64,000 nt of DNA, from positions 35,665 to 99,664 of the forward strand of contig JAXHUH010000146.1 of assembly GCA_034211175.1 (NCBI GenBank), written 5' to 3'. The position numbers were made by a program, and so were the translations under genes. Source of the DNA: JAXHUH01 sp034211175. GTDB lineage: Bacteria; Actinomycetota; Acidimicrobiia; Acidimicrobiales; CAIXPF01. The first letter of the stretch is position 1; each line of letters begins with the position of its first letter. Under the pieces are notes generated by a model, which did not search any database, had not been told where the DNA came from, and saw only the letters and a program-made list of their open reading frames with translations. Of the stretch, positions 1 through 8,655 are shown in pieces.

Positions 1-304
1 ACCAGCCGTCGTCGCGCACGTGGGCGTGGAAGTGCTCGGGCACCTGCCGCATCGTCCGGTCGACCTTGCCACCGTCGTCGAAGCGGGCCGCGCCGGCCTC
101 GCGCAGACGGGCGAGCATGTGCTCCACCTCGGCGTCGGCCGGTTCGGTGCCGTGGCGCTTCCACACCACCATCGGCGTGTCACACGCCTCGCAGTCGGCG
201 ACCCAGCACACGTCGTCCTCGTGGTACCAGTGGGTGAACCGGGCCGCCTCGCACAGCTCGCAGGTGCGCCCGTTGCCCGGCTCGGCGGTCTCGGTGCCTG
301 CCAT
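1..304 (-). CDS. Small zinc-ribbon hypothetical protein (3' end outside window)
   Basis: The frame opens at an ATG at 304 and runs off the left edge after about 101 codons. The protein has paired cysteines typical of a zinc ribbon (C15xxC18 and C38xxC41, with an extra Cys33) followed by MVVWKRHG and a charged helical stretch ending near EHFHAHVRDDGW. I recognise no family; metal binding is inferred from the CxxC pairs. The start lies 8 bases beyond the trpA stop on the same strand, so it is probably the last gene of the trpFBA transcript. It may be a conserved passenger gene rather than part of tryptophan synthesis. Confidence 0.6.
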   Translation of the reverse strand, partial: MAGTETAEPGNGRTCELCEAARFTHWYHEDDVCWVADCEACDTPMVVWKRHGTEPADAEVEHMLARLREAGAARFDDGGKVDRTMRQVPEHFHAHVRDDGW

Positions 305-312
305 CTCGGCGC

Positions 313-1155
313 TCAGCCCGCGTCGAGGCCGGCCCGCAGCGCCCCGACGAACTCCGCCGCCGCCTCCGGCCCGCCGCCTTCGAGCAGGCGCCGGATCAGG
401 GCGGAGCCGACGACGACACCGTCGGAGACCCGGGAGACCTCGCGGGCCTGGTCGGGCGTCGAGATGCCGACGCCGACGAGCACCGGCTTGTCGGTCATCG
501 TCTTGAGCCGGCGGGCCGTCTCCGTGGCCGTCGCCGCGAGCGTCTCGCGCTCGCCGGTCACGCCGAGGAGCCCGACGCCGTAGACGAAGCCCCGGGCCCG
601 GGCGCAGACGCGGGCCAACCTGGCGTCGTCGCCGGTCGGGGCGGCGAGCAGCACGGTCTCGACGCCGTTGGCGTCGGCCGCCGCGCACCACGGCCCGGCC
701 TCCTCGAGCGGGAGGTCGGGCAGGATGGCGCCCGCCACCCCACAGCGGTTCGCGGTCTCGGCGAAGCGGTCGAGCCCGAACCGGAAGACCAGGTTGTAGT
801 AGGTCATGACCGCGACCGGGATGCCCGCGTCGAGGGTGGCGAGCTCGTCGAGCGCGGACGCCGGGTCCATGCCCCGGGCCAGCGCCTTCGTCGACGCCTC
901 CTGGATGACCGGCCCGTCCATCACCGGGTCGCTGAACGGCACGCCGATCTCGACGGCGTCGGCGCCGGCCGCAGCCACGGCCCGCACCACCTCGGTCCAG
1001 TCGTCGCTGAGCCCGGCGGTCACGTACGGCACGAGGACCTTGCGGCCCCGGTCGCGGGCGGCGCGCAGCGCGGACTCGAGCGCGCCGGGCTCGGACGGGG
1101 CGTCGGGCACGTCGCGCTCGAAGAGGTCGGCGACGACATCGGGGGTCGGGCTCAC
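313..1155 (-). CDS. trpA: Tryptophan synthase alpha subunit
   Basis: TrpA cleaves indole-3-glycerol phosphate to indole and glyceraldehyde 3-phosphate and channels indole to TrpB. The 280-residue TIM barrel carries the family motif VEIGVPFSDPVMDGP, which supplies the catalytic Glu and Asp, and the phosphate-binding GVGISTPDQA segment near the C-terminus. Length is normal (about 260-280). The GTG start overlaps the trpB stop in a GTGA tetranucleotide, which fixes the start and implies translational coupling. Open reading continues upstream in this frame but only as antisense-type noise across trpB. Confidence 0.96.
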   Translation of the reverse strand: MSPTPDVVADLFERDVPDAPSEPGALESALRAARDRGRKVLVPYVTAGLSDDWTEVVRAVAAAGADAVEIGVPFSDPVMDGPVIQEASTKALARGMDPASALDELATLDAGIPVAVMTYYNLVFRFGLDRFAETANRCGVAGAILPDLPLEEAGPWCAAADANGVETVLLAAPTGDDARLARVCARARGFVYGVGLLGVTGERETLAATATETARRLKTMTDKPVLVGVGISTPDQAREVSRVSDGVVVGSALIRRLLEGGGPEAAAEFVGALRAGLDAG

Positions 1156-2387
1156 CTGTCGAGGATCTCCTGCACCTGCGCCACGTCCTTGTCGCCACGG
1201 CCCGAGAGGTTCAACAGGACGAGGCGGCCCTCGAGCTGTGCCCGCTCCCGCATGATCCACGCCAGGCCGTGGGCCGGCTCCAGCGCGGGGATGATGCCCT
1301 CGGTGCGGGAGAGGAACTGGAAGGCCTCCAGCACCTCGGCGTCGGTGACCGACTCGTAGCGGGCCCGGCCGATGTCGGCCAGGTGCGAGTGCTCGGGGCC
1401 GACGCCGGGGTAGTCGAGCCCGGCGGAGATCGACTCGGCCTCGAGGACCTGCCCGAACTCGTCCTGCATCAGGTACGACACCATGCCGTGGACCACGCCG
1501 GGCACGCCCCGGCCGACCGCGGCGCCACCGGCGGGCTCGGTGCCGACGAGCTCGACGTCGGGGAGGTCGGCGAACCCGCTGAAGATCCCGGCGGCGTTCG
1601 AGCCGCCACCGACGCAGGCGACGACGACGTCGGGGTCGCGGCCGACGAGCGACCGGCACTGCTCGCGGGCCTCGTCGCCGATGACCCGGTGGAGCTCACG
1701 CACCATCCACGGGTACGGGTGGGGGCCCATCACGGAGCCGAGGCAGTAGTGGGTCGAGCCGACCTCGGCGACCCAGGCCCGCATGGCGTCGTTGACCGCG
1801 TCCTTCAGCGTGCGGCTGCCCGACGAGGCCGGGATGACCTCGGCGCCGAGGAGGCGCATGCGGAACACGTTGAGCGCCTGGCGAGCCATGTCGACCTCGC
1901 CCATGTACACGGTGCACTCCATGCCGAGCAGCGCCGCCGCGGTCGCGGTGGCCACGCCGTGCTGGCCGGCGCCGGTCTCGGCGAGGAGACGGATCTTGCC
2001 CATCCGCCGGGCCAGCAGCGCCTGGCCCAGGACGTTGTTGATCTTGTGCGAGCCCGTGTGGTTGAGGTCCTCGCGCTTGAGCAGCAGCTGGCAGCCGAGC
2101 TCCTCAGACGCCCGCCCGGCGATCGTCAGCAGCGACGGGCGGCCGGCGTAGTCACGCAGGATGGCGTCGTACTCGGCGCGGAAGCCCGGATCGGCCCACG
2201 CCTCGCGGAAGCCGGCCTCGAGCTCCTCGAGCGCCGGGACCAGCGTCTCGGGCACGAACCTGCCACCGAAGCGGCCGAAGCGGCCGGTCGGTGACGGGTT
2301 GCCCATGACCGGCGGGGCGCTCTCGCCCGCGGCCGTGTCGGGCGTGCGACCGGGCGTCGTGGGCTCACCGTGTTCGGTGAGGGACAA
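1152..2387 (-). CDS. trpB: Tryptophan synthase beta subunit (TrpB1)
   Basis: TrpB condenses indole with L-serine using pyridoxal phosphate. The PLP lysine is in HTGSHKINN, and the glycine-rich phosphate-binding loop (GGGSNAAGIF) is intact. Three starts are possible: GTG 2396 (overlapping the trpF stop), TTG 2387 and ATG 2306. I chose TTG 2387 because an AGGAG ribosome site lies exactly 8 bases upstream of it; the same site sits too close to GTG 2396 and far from ATG 2306. That gives 411 residues, close to the family norm. It lies between trpF and trpA. A second, TrpB2-type paralogue is encoded just upstream at 3245-4498. Confidence 0.95.
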   Translation of the reverse strand: MSLTEHGEPTTPGRTPDTAAGESAPPVMGNPSPTGRFGRFGGRFVPETLVPALEELEAGFREAWADPGFRAEYDAILRDYAGRPSLLTIAGRASEELGCQLLLKREDLNHTGSHKINNVLGQALLARRMGKIRLLAETGAGQHGVATATAAALLGMECTVYMGEVDMARQALNVFRMRLLGAEVIPASSGSRTLKDAVNDAMRAWVAEVGSTHYCLGSVMGPHPYPWMVRELHRVIGDEAREQCRSLVGRDPDVVVACVGGGSNAAGIFSGFADLPDVELVGTEPAGGAAVGRGVPGVVHGMVSYLMQDEFGQVLEAESISAGLDYPGVGPEHSHLADIGRARYESVTDAEVLEAFQFLSRTEGIIPALEPAHGLAWIMRERAQLEGRLVLLNLSGRGDKDVAQVQEILDR

Positions 2388-2392
2388 TGGGG

Positions 2393-3064
2393 TCACTCCT
2401 TCTGCCAGTCGAACGGCACGAGGTCGGCCGGGCCGGCGGCCTCCCGGCGCTCGGCCAGGGATGCCCCGGCCGATCTGGCGTTGGCGATGAACGATCGCAG
2501 CTTGCGGGCGTCCTTGCGGCCCGGCGACGCCTCCACCCCTGAGGACACGTCGACGCCCCACGGTCGGACCTGGCCGATGGCGGCGGCGATGTTCTCGGGG
2601 CGGAGCCCGCCGGCGAGGATCACCCGGCCACTGACGGGGGCACCCTCGGCCAGCGACCAGTCGAACACCTCGCCCGAGCCGGGGCTCGGCGAGTCGACCA
2701 GGACGGCGTCGGCGCCGTAGTCGGCGGCGTGGGTGAGGGCCGACGTGCCGGCGGCGAACCCCTTGATCACGATCGGCACGCGCTCACGGACCCAGCGGGT
2801 GTCCTCGGGCGACTCGTGCCCGTGGAGCTGCGCGGCCCGCAGGCCGGCCCGGTGGACCGCCTTGACGACGTTCTCCCGGGGCTCGTCGCGGAACACGCCG
2901 ACGGTCAGCACCTCGGGTGGGATGCGCCGGGCGATGTCACGGGCGGCGTCGACGGTGAGCCGGCGCGTCGAGGGGGCGAAGACGAAGCCGAGGGCGTCCG
3001 CGTCGAGGGCGACCGCCAGGAGGGCGTCCTCCTCGTTCGTCAGCCCGCAGATCTTCACCCACAC
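2393..3064 (-). CDS. trpF: Phosphoribosylanthranilate isomerase
   Basis: TrpF performs the Amadori rearrangement of phosphoribosylanthranilate to CdRP, the step before TrpC. The N-terminal VKICGLTNEED carries the catalytic cysteine and AVLVDSP the catalytic aspartate; LAGGLRPENI is the phosphate-binding strand. The GTG start at 3064 gives 223 residues. A TAGGAT box lies 7 bases upstream of this GTG, suggesting a leaderless transcript starting here. A dedicated trpF is informative because many actinobacteria use bifunctional PriA instead; hisA is expected elsewhere. A palindromic element (3149-3205) separates it from trpB2. Confidence 0.93.
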   Translation of the reverse strand: MWVKICGLTNEEDALLAVALDADALGFVFAPSTRRLTVDAARDIARRIPPEVLTVGVFRDEPRENVVKAVHRAGLRAAQLHGHESPEDTRWVRERVPIVIKGFAAGTSALTHAADYGADAVLVDSPSPGSGEVFDWSLAEGAPVSGRVILAGGLRPENIAAAIGQVRPWGVDVSSGVEASPGRKDARKLRSFIANARSAGASLAERREAAGPADLVPFDWQKE

Positions 3065-3148
3065 GCCACCGATCCTAGAACGCGCCGCCGACCCACCCCG
3101 AGGCGGTTCCGTCCCGCCCACCACCCGTGGCCTCCCAATCACCCGATC

Positions 3149-3205
3149 CCCGAACTGGCGTGGAGAAACGACGGCGCGCAGAGCAGAGAACCACGCCAGT
3201 TCGGG
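3149..3205. repeat. Palindromic intergenic element, copy A
   Basis: A perfect 15-bp inverted repeat (left arm CCCGAACTGGCGTGG at 3149-3163, right arm at 3191-3205) encloses a 27-base loop. Read on the minus strand, arms and loop align almost base for base with the element at 29875-29930, so this is a copy of a dispersed repeat rather than a chance hairpin. It sits 3' of trpB2 and 5' of the trpF promoter and could act as a terminator, although no U-tract follows. The rest of the 180-base gap shows only the TAGGAT box at 3072-3077. Confidence 0.75.
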
Positions 3206-3244
3206 TCGTTGGTCGGGGGCGGCGGTGGGTGAGCGGGGTGCTCG

Positions 3245-4498
3245 TCAGTCGTCGGTCAGGCGGTCGTGGAGGTAGTCGTCGTAGGCGGCGAGGTCGAGCA
3301 GGCCGTGACCGCAGTAGTTGAACAGGATCACCTTCTCGCGGCCCTCCTCGCGGGCTGCAATCGCCTCGTCGATGGCGGCCTTGATGGCATGGGCGCCCTC
3401 GGGGGCCGACACCTTGCCCTCGACCTCGGCGAACTGGATGGCGGCCTCGAAGACCTGGCTCTGGTGGTAGGCCACCGCCTCCATGCGACCGTCGCGCACC
3501 AGCTGCGACACGAGCGGCGAGTCGCCGTGGTAGCGGAGCCCGCCGGCGTGGATCGACGGCGGCACGAACTCGTGGCCGAGCGTGTACATCGGCAGCAGCG
3601 GCGTCAGGCCGGCGGCGTCGCCGAAGTCGTAGTCGAACGTGCCCGCAGTGAGCGTCGGGCACGCCGCCGGCTCGACGGCGACGAGGCGCACACCCGTGTC
3701 CGGCACGAACGGGAACGCCAGCCCACCGAGGTTCGAACCGCCACCGCACGGGGCGATCACGACGTCGGGCAGCTCCTCACCCGCGGCGACCAGCTGCTGG
3801 CGGGCCTCGAGCCCGATGACGGTCTGGTGCAACAGGACGTGGTTGAGCACCGAGCCGAGGGCGTAGCGGGTGTCGTCCCGGCTCACCGTGTCACGCACGG
3901 CGTCGCTGATCGCCGAGCCGAGCGAGCCCGGGTGGTCGGGGTCGTCGACCGGCGACGGCACCACCTCGGCGCCCCAGGTCTGCATCAGGATCGAGCGGTA
4001 CGGCTTCTGCTGGTACGACGCCCGCACCATGTAGACCTTGCACTCGAGGTCGAACTGGCGGCAGGCGAACGCCAGCGCGCTCCCCCACTGGCCGGCGCCC
4101 GTCTCGGTCGCCAGGCGGCGCACGCCGCTCTGTGCGCTGTAGAACGCCTGGGCCACGGCCGTGTTCGGCTTGTGGGACCCGGCCGGCGAGATCGACTCGT
4201 CCTTGTAGTAGATGCGCGCCGGTGTCTGCAGCGCCTTCTCGAGCCGCACGGCCCGCACCAGCGGGGTCGGCCGCCACAGCCGGAGGATGTCGAGCACCTC
4301 ACCGGGGACGTCGATCCACGGCTCGGCGCTCACCTCCTGGGCGATCAGCGGCTCGGGGAACAGCGGCGCCAGGTCGGCGGGCCCCACCGGCTCCCTCGTC
4401 GCCGGGTGCAGCGGTGGCTCCGGCGGGTTCGCCAGGTGGGGAACCACGTTGAACCAGGCGCTCGGTACGGCGTCGGTGGGCAGGGTCCAACGGCTCAC
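3245..4498 (-). CDS. trpB2: TrpB2-type tryptophan synthase beta-like protein
   Basis: A 417-residue fold-type II PLP enzyme of the TrpB2 subgroup: longer N-terminus than TrpB1, PLP lysine in SPAGSHKPNTA, and the CGGGSNLGGL phosphate loop. TrpB2 proteins make tryptophan from indole and serine, usually without a tight TrpA complex, and may salvage indole or use other nucleophiles; the role here is inferred. The GTG start is preceded by GGAG six bases upstream. It lies directly after trpC on the same strand (52-base gap), so it sits inside the trp cluster, apart from trpBA. Confidence 0.92.
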   Translation of the reverse strand: MSRWTLPTDAVPSAWFNVVPHLANPPEPPLHPATREPVGPADLAPLFPEPLIAQEVSAEPWIDVPGEVLDILRLWRPTPLVRAVRLEKALQTPARIYYKDESISPAGSHKPNTAVAQAFYSAQSGVRRLATETGAGQWGSALAFACRQFDLECKVYMVRASYQQKPYRSILMQTWGAEVVPSPVDDPDHPGSLGSAISDAVRDTVSRDDTRYALGSVLNHVLLHQTVIGLEARQQLVAAGEELPDVVIAPCGGGSNLGGLAFPFVPDTGVRLVAVEPAACPTLTAGTFDYDFGDAAGLTPLLPMYTLGHEFVPPSIHAGGLRYHGDSPLVSQLVRDGRMEAVAYHQSQVFEAAIQFAEVEGKVSAPEGAHAIKAAIDEAIAAREEGREKVILFNYCGHGLLDLAAYDDYLHDRLTDD

Positions 4499-4550
4499 GG
4501 CTGACTCCGGTCGGTCGCGGTCAACAGCGGCGGTGACCGTAGCGGACCGC

Positions 4551-5345
4551 TCAGGCCCGGGCGCGACCCCTGCTCACCCGCAGCGACGTCACCTCGGCGA
4601 CCGGGTCGGCCGACCGGACCAGCGTCTCGCCGACGAGCAGCGCGTCGTAGCCGGCGTCGGCCAGCGCGGCGGCGTCGGCCCGCCCGCCGATGCCCGACTC
4701 GGCCACCCGCACCACGTCGGCCGGGATCTGGGGCGCCATGCGCTCGGCCCGGGCCCGGTCGACGTCGAAGGTGACCAGGTCCCGCTGGTTCACGCCGACG
4801 ATCTGGGCGCCGACGTCGAGCGCCCGCTCGAGCTCGGCCTCGTCGTGGACCTCGACCAGCACGTCCATGTCGAGGTCGGTGGCCAGGTCGTAGAGACGGC
4901 GCAGCTCGACGTGGTCGAGCGCGGCGACGATCAGCAGCACGCAGTCGGCGCCCATGAGCCGGGCGTCGAGCACATCGCGGTCGGCGACGGTGAAGTCCTT
5001 GCGCAGCACCGGCAGGCCGACCGCGGCGCGGGCCGCGGCCAGGTCGGCCGCCGACCCGCCGAAGAACTCGGCGTCGGTCAGCACCGACAGGCACGCGGCG
5101 CCGCCCTGCTCGTAGCGGGTGGCGAGCTCGGCCGGGTCGAGCCCCGGCGCGAGCGGGCCCTTCGACGGCGACCGGCGCTTGATCTCGGCGATCACCGAGA
5201 TCTCGTCGTTGGCCGTCAGCGCCTTGCGGAAGCCGCGGGTCGGCGGCTCGTTCATCGCCCGCTCGGCGAGCCGCTCGAGCGAGCGGTCGTCGAGTGCGGC
5301 GTCGGCGCGGTGCGCCTCGAGGATGCGGTCGAGGTAGGTCGCCAT
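4551..5345 (-). CDS. trpC: Indole-3-glycerol phosphate synthase
   Basis: TrpC closes the indole ring by decarboxylating CdRP to indole-3-glycerol phosphate. The 264-residue TIM barrel shows IAEIKRRSPSKG and LPVLRKDF (the two catalytic lysines), GVNQRDL, and VAESGIGG. Length is typical. ATG start at 5345 with a GAGG purine patch about 8 bases upstream. It is the first trp gene of this minus-strand cluster (trpC, trpB2, then trpF, trpB, trpA). The 138 bases upstream contain no gene that I can support. Confidence 0.95.
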   Translation of the reverse strand: MATYLDRILEAHRADAALDDRSLERLAERAMNEPPTRGFRKALTANDEISVIAEIKRRSPSKGPLAPGLDPAELATRYEQGGAACLSVLTDAEFFGGSAADLAAARAAVGLPVLRKDFTVADRDVLDARLMGADCVLLIVAALDHVELRRLYDLATDLDMDVLVEVHDEAELERALDVGAQIVGVNQRDLVTFDVDRARAERMAPQIPADVVRVAESGIGGRADAAALADAGYDALLVGETLVRSADPVAEVTSLRVSRGRARA

Positions 5346-5483
5346 CGGCCCGGCCTCAGCGCGCCCCGGCCAGGCGCCGACGGGCGCGCTCCGGTCGTCC
5401 GGTTGCGCGCCAACGCGCGCGGTTCGGCGTGGGCTCGTTCACGATGTGGACCTCCCGGACCGGAGCTGCGCAGGTCACCCGAC

Positions 5484-5795
5484 CTAGACGGCGACACCCT
5501 TGCCGGATTCGAGGGTGAGCATCGTCAGCTCGGGACGACCCGCCAACAGCGGTGCCATCGCGCCGCCCACCTTCTTCATCACGTCGCTACCGCTGTGGGC
5601 CTTCAGCGCGTCCTTGTCAGCGTAGACCTCGTAGAACCACACGACGTTCTCGTCGCCCGCGTCGAGGTTCAGTGCGTAGACCTCGGTACCGGGCTCGTTC
5701 TCCACGTGGGCCACGAGCTCGCCCATGGCGGAGACGAGCTCGTCGCGCTTGCCGGGCTGCGCGGTGATCTTGGCGAGGACTGCGGTTTTCGACAT
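5484..5795 (-). CDS. Antibiotic biosynthesis monooxygenase (ABM) domain protein
   Basis: A 103-residue single-domain protein of the dimeric alpha/beta-barrel ABM (YgiN-like) family: KTAVLAKITAQPGKRDEL at the N-terminus, central WFYEVYADKDALKAH, and a C-terminal strand. Relatives oxidise quinols or polyketide aromatics without cofactors, or serve unknown roles; substrate cannot be read here. ATG at 5795 was chosen because the family starts at this point and a TAAGGT box sits 7 bases upstream, consistent with a leaderless mRNA. It is codirectional with trpC, 138 bases away, but probably a separate unit. Confidence 0.82.
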   Translation of the reverse strand: MSKTAVLAKITAQPGKRDELVSAMGELVAHVENEPGTEVYALNLDAGDENVVWFYEVYADKDALKAHSGSDVMKKVGGAMAPLLAGRPELTMLTLESGKGVAV

Positions 5796-5928
5796 GGCCG
5801 GGACCTTACGACCTGGGCCCCGAACGGTGCGAGGTACGGCGGCCCGACCCGCGGCCGGAGGCCACGGCCCCTCGGTCATCGAGGCGCCACCCGCCCGCAG
5901 CAGTCGACGGGCCTCGTGGAGGCGTAGG

Positions 5929-6471
5929 TCAGCGGACCTCGCGTCGGCGGCTCTCGGACATGGCGAGGAGCGGGAGCACGACGAACGAGAGGAGCCCGAG
6001 CACGAGGGCGACCATGGCGAGGCGGACCAGCGAGCCGGTGCGCAGCAGGAGGCCGGTGAGGAAGAACAGCACCGCGCATCCGAGGAACACGAGTGGGGCG
6101 AGGGTGGCGATCTTCGACCGGAACGAGCGCTGGGTGGCCCCGGCCCCGGGGGCCGCGTAGCTCTGCCACGAACGTTGCGGCGGCGGCTGGTTCGTCCGGC
6201 GGGCGCCGTTCGACTTGCCGGAGCGGGGCGCCGGGTCCGACACCGCCAGCTCGAGGTCGTAGTTGCGGCGGCGGGTCGGGTCCGACAGGACCTCCCACGC
6301 CTGGTTCAGCGCCTGCATGCGCCGCTCTGACTCCGCCTTGGTGGCCGCGTCGTCGGAGGTGTGGAAGTCGGGATGGTACGTGCGGGCCAGCGTGACGTAG
6401 GCGCGCCGGATCTCGTCCTTGCCCGCGGAACGCGACACGCCCAACACCTCGTAGTGCGTCACACGGAGCAT
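5929..6471 (-). CDS. J-domain (DnaJ-like) membrane protein
   Basis: Residues 4 to about 72 form a J domain beginning THYEVLGVSRSAGKDEIRR, with the HPD tripeptide in TYHPDFHT needed to stimulate DnaK ATPase, and ending in SDPTRRRNYDLEL. A basic proline-rich linker follows, then two adjacent hydrophobic segments (about residues 120-170). There is no zinc-finger or C-terminal substrate domain, so it is a membrane-anchored type III J protein that probably recruits DnaK to the membrane. ATG 6471 or GTG 6462 may be the start. It is divergent from the response regulator at 6491; the intervening gap is only 19 bases. Confidence 0.85.
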   Translation of the reverse strand: MLRVTHYEVLGVSRSAGKDEIRRAYVTLARTYHPDFHTSDDAATKAESERRMQALNQAWEVLSDPTRRRNYDLELAVSDPAPRSGKSNGARRTNQPPPQRSWQSYAAPGAGATQRSFRSKIATLAPLVFLGCAVLFFLTGLLLRTGSLVRLAMVALVLGLLSFVVLPLLAMSESRRREVR

Positions 6472-6490
6472 GGTACGGCAGACTCGCCGG

Positions 6491-7171
6491 GTGACCGACG
6501 ACGCGCCGGTGATCGTCATCGTTGAAGATGATCCCCACATCGCCGATCTTGTGGAGCTCTACCTCCGACGGGACGGCTTCCGCGTGTACGTCGCGTCCGA
6601 CGGTACCGCCGGTCTCGCCGTGATCCGCCAGCGCCGGCCCGCGCTCATCGTGTTGGACCTCGGCCTGCCCGGCCAGCTCGACGGCATCGACGTGTGCCGG
6701 GAGGTGCGCACCACCTCGGACGTGCCGATCATCGTCCTGACCGCCCGCGACTCGGAGACCGACTCGGTGCTCGCTCTCGAGCTCGGGGCCGACGACTACG
6801 TGGTCAAGCCGTTCTCGGCCCGGGAGCTCGTGGCCCGGGTCAAGGCGATCCTGCGGCGGGCGTCGGGGCCCCGGCGCGACGACCGCCCGGTGGTCGAGCT
6901 CGGCTCGATCGTCGTCGACCTGCGTCGTCACGAGGTGCGCCGAGACGGCGAGGTGGTGCCGTTGGCGTCGAAGGAGCTTGCCCTGCTCGCCTTCCTCGTC
7001 GAGCATCGGGGGATGGCCCTCACCCGCCGCCAGCTGCTCGACGGCGCGTGGGGCGTGGACTGGGTCGGCGACGAGCGGACGGTCGACGTCCACGTCCGCC
7101 AGCTTCGACGCAAGCTCGGCGAGGGGCTACGGCTGGAGACGGTGTGGGGCACGGGCTACCGACTCGACTGA
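6491..7171 (+). CDS. OmpR/PhoB-family response regulator
   Basis: Receiver domain (residues 7-120) with acidic pair E12 D13 D14, phospho-acceptor D56 in VLDLGLPG, T in VLTARD and K in VVKPF; then a winged-helix output domain ending RLETVWGTGYRLD. 226 residues, normal length. I chose the GTG at 6491 over ATG 6470 because the receiver fold begins right after it and the longer form would overlap the divergent J-domain gene. The partner sensor kinase follows 35 bases downstream. Signal unknown. Confidence 0.92.
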   Translation: MTDDAPVIVIVEDDPHIADLVELYLRRDGFRVYVASDGTAGLAVIRQRRPALIVLDLGLPGQLDGIDVCREVRTTSDVPIIVLTARDSETDSVLALELGADDYVVKPFSARELVARVKAILRRASGPRRDDRPVVELGSIVVDLRRHEVRRDGEVVPLASKELALLAFLVEHRGMALTRRQLLDGAWGVDWVGDERTVDVHVRQLRRKLGEGLRLETVWGTGYRLD

Positions 7172-7206
7172 GCCCGTGCCCGTGACCGCCCGGTCGTGAA
7201 CCGCCG

Positions 7207-8610
7207 ATGACCCGCCGCCTGTTCGTCGCCATCGTGAGCGTCGTCGCGGTCACCCTGCTCTTCGTCGCGATCGGGTTCGTGACGTTGGCCCGCCTCGACG
7301 CCCGCAGCGACACCCAGGACCAGCTGCGGACGACGATCGAGTCGTTCGCACCGGCCGACTGCACCGCCGCCGACCCCCGCTCGTTGGCCCGCTTCGGGCG
7401 GCGCGGCGGGCCCTCCGGCCGCGAGTTCGGGATCGTCGGCGTCACCCCCGACGGCGCGGTCGTCGCGCTCGGGCAGGGCCCGCTGCCCGGTCCGGCTCCA
7501 CCGTTCGACGTGCCGACCGGCCTCTCCGTGGACCTCGACGTGATCTCGGGATGCGACACCCAGACCGGGGTCGTGGGGTCACGGGCATTCGCGGCGCGGG
7601 CGCTCGGCCAACGCCCGGACGGCACGTGGATCGTCGCCGTGCTGTCGAGCCCGGTGGCGTCGGTCCTCGGGCCGTCCCCCGAGCGGTTCGCGGTGATCGC
7701 CGTCGTCGCCCTGGCGCTCGGCGCCGCGGTGGCGTGGTGGCTGGGCCGCCGGTTCGCCCGGCCGGTGCAGGACGTGACCGATGCGGCCCGCCGCATCGCC
7801 GACGGGGACCTGTCGGTGCGGGTCCCCGTGCCGGCCGGCGACGACGAGCTGGCCCGTGCCGCGGAGGCGGTGAACGACATGGCCTCGTCCCTCGAGCGTT
7901 CGCGGCTGCTCGAGCAGCAGTTCCTGATGTCGGTGTCCCACGACCTGCGGACTCCGCTGACCTCGATCCGGGGCTACGCGGACGCTCTCGCCGACGGCAC
8001 GCTCGATGACGCGGCCCGCGGCGGCCAGGTGATCGTCGCCGAGGCGGCCCGGCTGGAGCGGCTGGTGCGCGACCTGCTCGACCTGGCCCGCCTCGACGCC
8101 CGCGAGTTCACGCTCGAACAACGACCGGTCGACCTCGCGCCGGTGGTCGAGGGTGTGGTCGAGGCGCTGCGGCCGGCCGCCACCGACGCCGGCGTGCGGA
8201 TCGAGGCCCATGGGATCGACACCGCCGTGTGGACCGTCGGCGACCACGACCGCCTCGCGCAGGTGGTGGCGAACCTCGTCGAGAACGGCACCCGCCACGC
8301 CACCGGGCTCGTCTCGGTCACGGTCGAGGCCGGCGATCGGCGTGGCCGCGAGGTGCGGGTCACGGTCGACGACGACGGGCCGGGCATCGCGTCGGAGGAC
8401 CAGCCCCACGTGTTCGAGCGGCTCTACACGTCGCGCACGGGGCCGCGCCGGGGTGAGGCCGGCTCCGGGCTCGGTCTCGCCATCGTGCGCGAGCTGGTGG
8501 CGGCGATGAGCGGCGAGGTCCGGGCCGAGTCGCGCGGCACCGGCGGCGCCCGGTTCGTGGTCGAGCTGCCGGCCCACGAGGACCCGGCGACGGTCACGCC
8601 GCCCGGCTGA
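7207..8610 (+). CDS. HAMP-HisKA-HATPase sensor histidine kinase
   Basis: 467 residues. N-terminal membrane helix (about 5-28), an extracytoplasmic sensor of roughly 130 residues with two cysteines, a second helix (about 158-178), HAMP domain, HisKA box SVSHDLRTPLTS with phospho-accepting H245, and an ATPase domain with the N box (NLVENGTRHA), G1 (DDDGPGI) and G2 (GSGLGLAIV). It should autophosphorylate and pass phosphate to the regulator at 6491-7171. The sensor domain gives no clear ligand prediction. Confidence 0.92.
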   Translation: MTRRLFVAIVSVVAVTLLFVAIGFVTLARLDARSDTQDQLRTTIESFAPADCTAADPRSLARFGRRGGPSGREFGIVGVTPDGAVVALGQGPLPGPAPPFDVPTGLSVDLDVISGCDTQTGVVGSRAFAARALGQRPDGTWIVAVLSSPVASVLGPSPERFAVIAVVALALGAAVAWWLGRRFARPVQDVTDAARRIADGDLSVRVPVPAGDDELARAAEAVNDMASSLERSRLLEQQFLMSVSHDLRTPLTSIRGYADALADGTLDDAARGGQVIVAEAARLERLVRDLLDLARLDAREFTLEQRPVDLAPVVEGVVEALRPAATDAGVRIEAHGIDTAVWTVGDHDRLAQVVANLVENGTRHATGLVSVTVEAGDRRGREVRVTVDDDGPGIASEDQPHVFERLYTSRTGPRRGEAGSGLGLAIVRELVAAMSGEVRAESRGTGGARFVVELPAHEDPATVTPPG

Positions 8611-8655
8611 GCGGCCGTGGACGTCGAGCGCCCGCGCCGTCCGGGCGGGGTGGCG

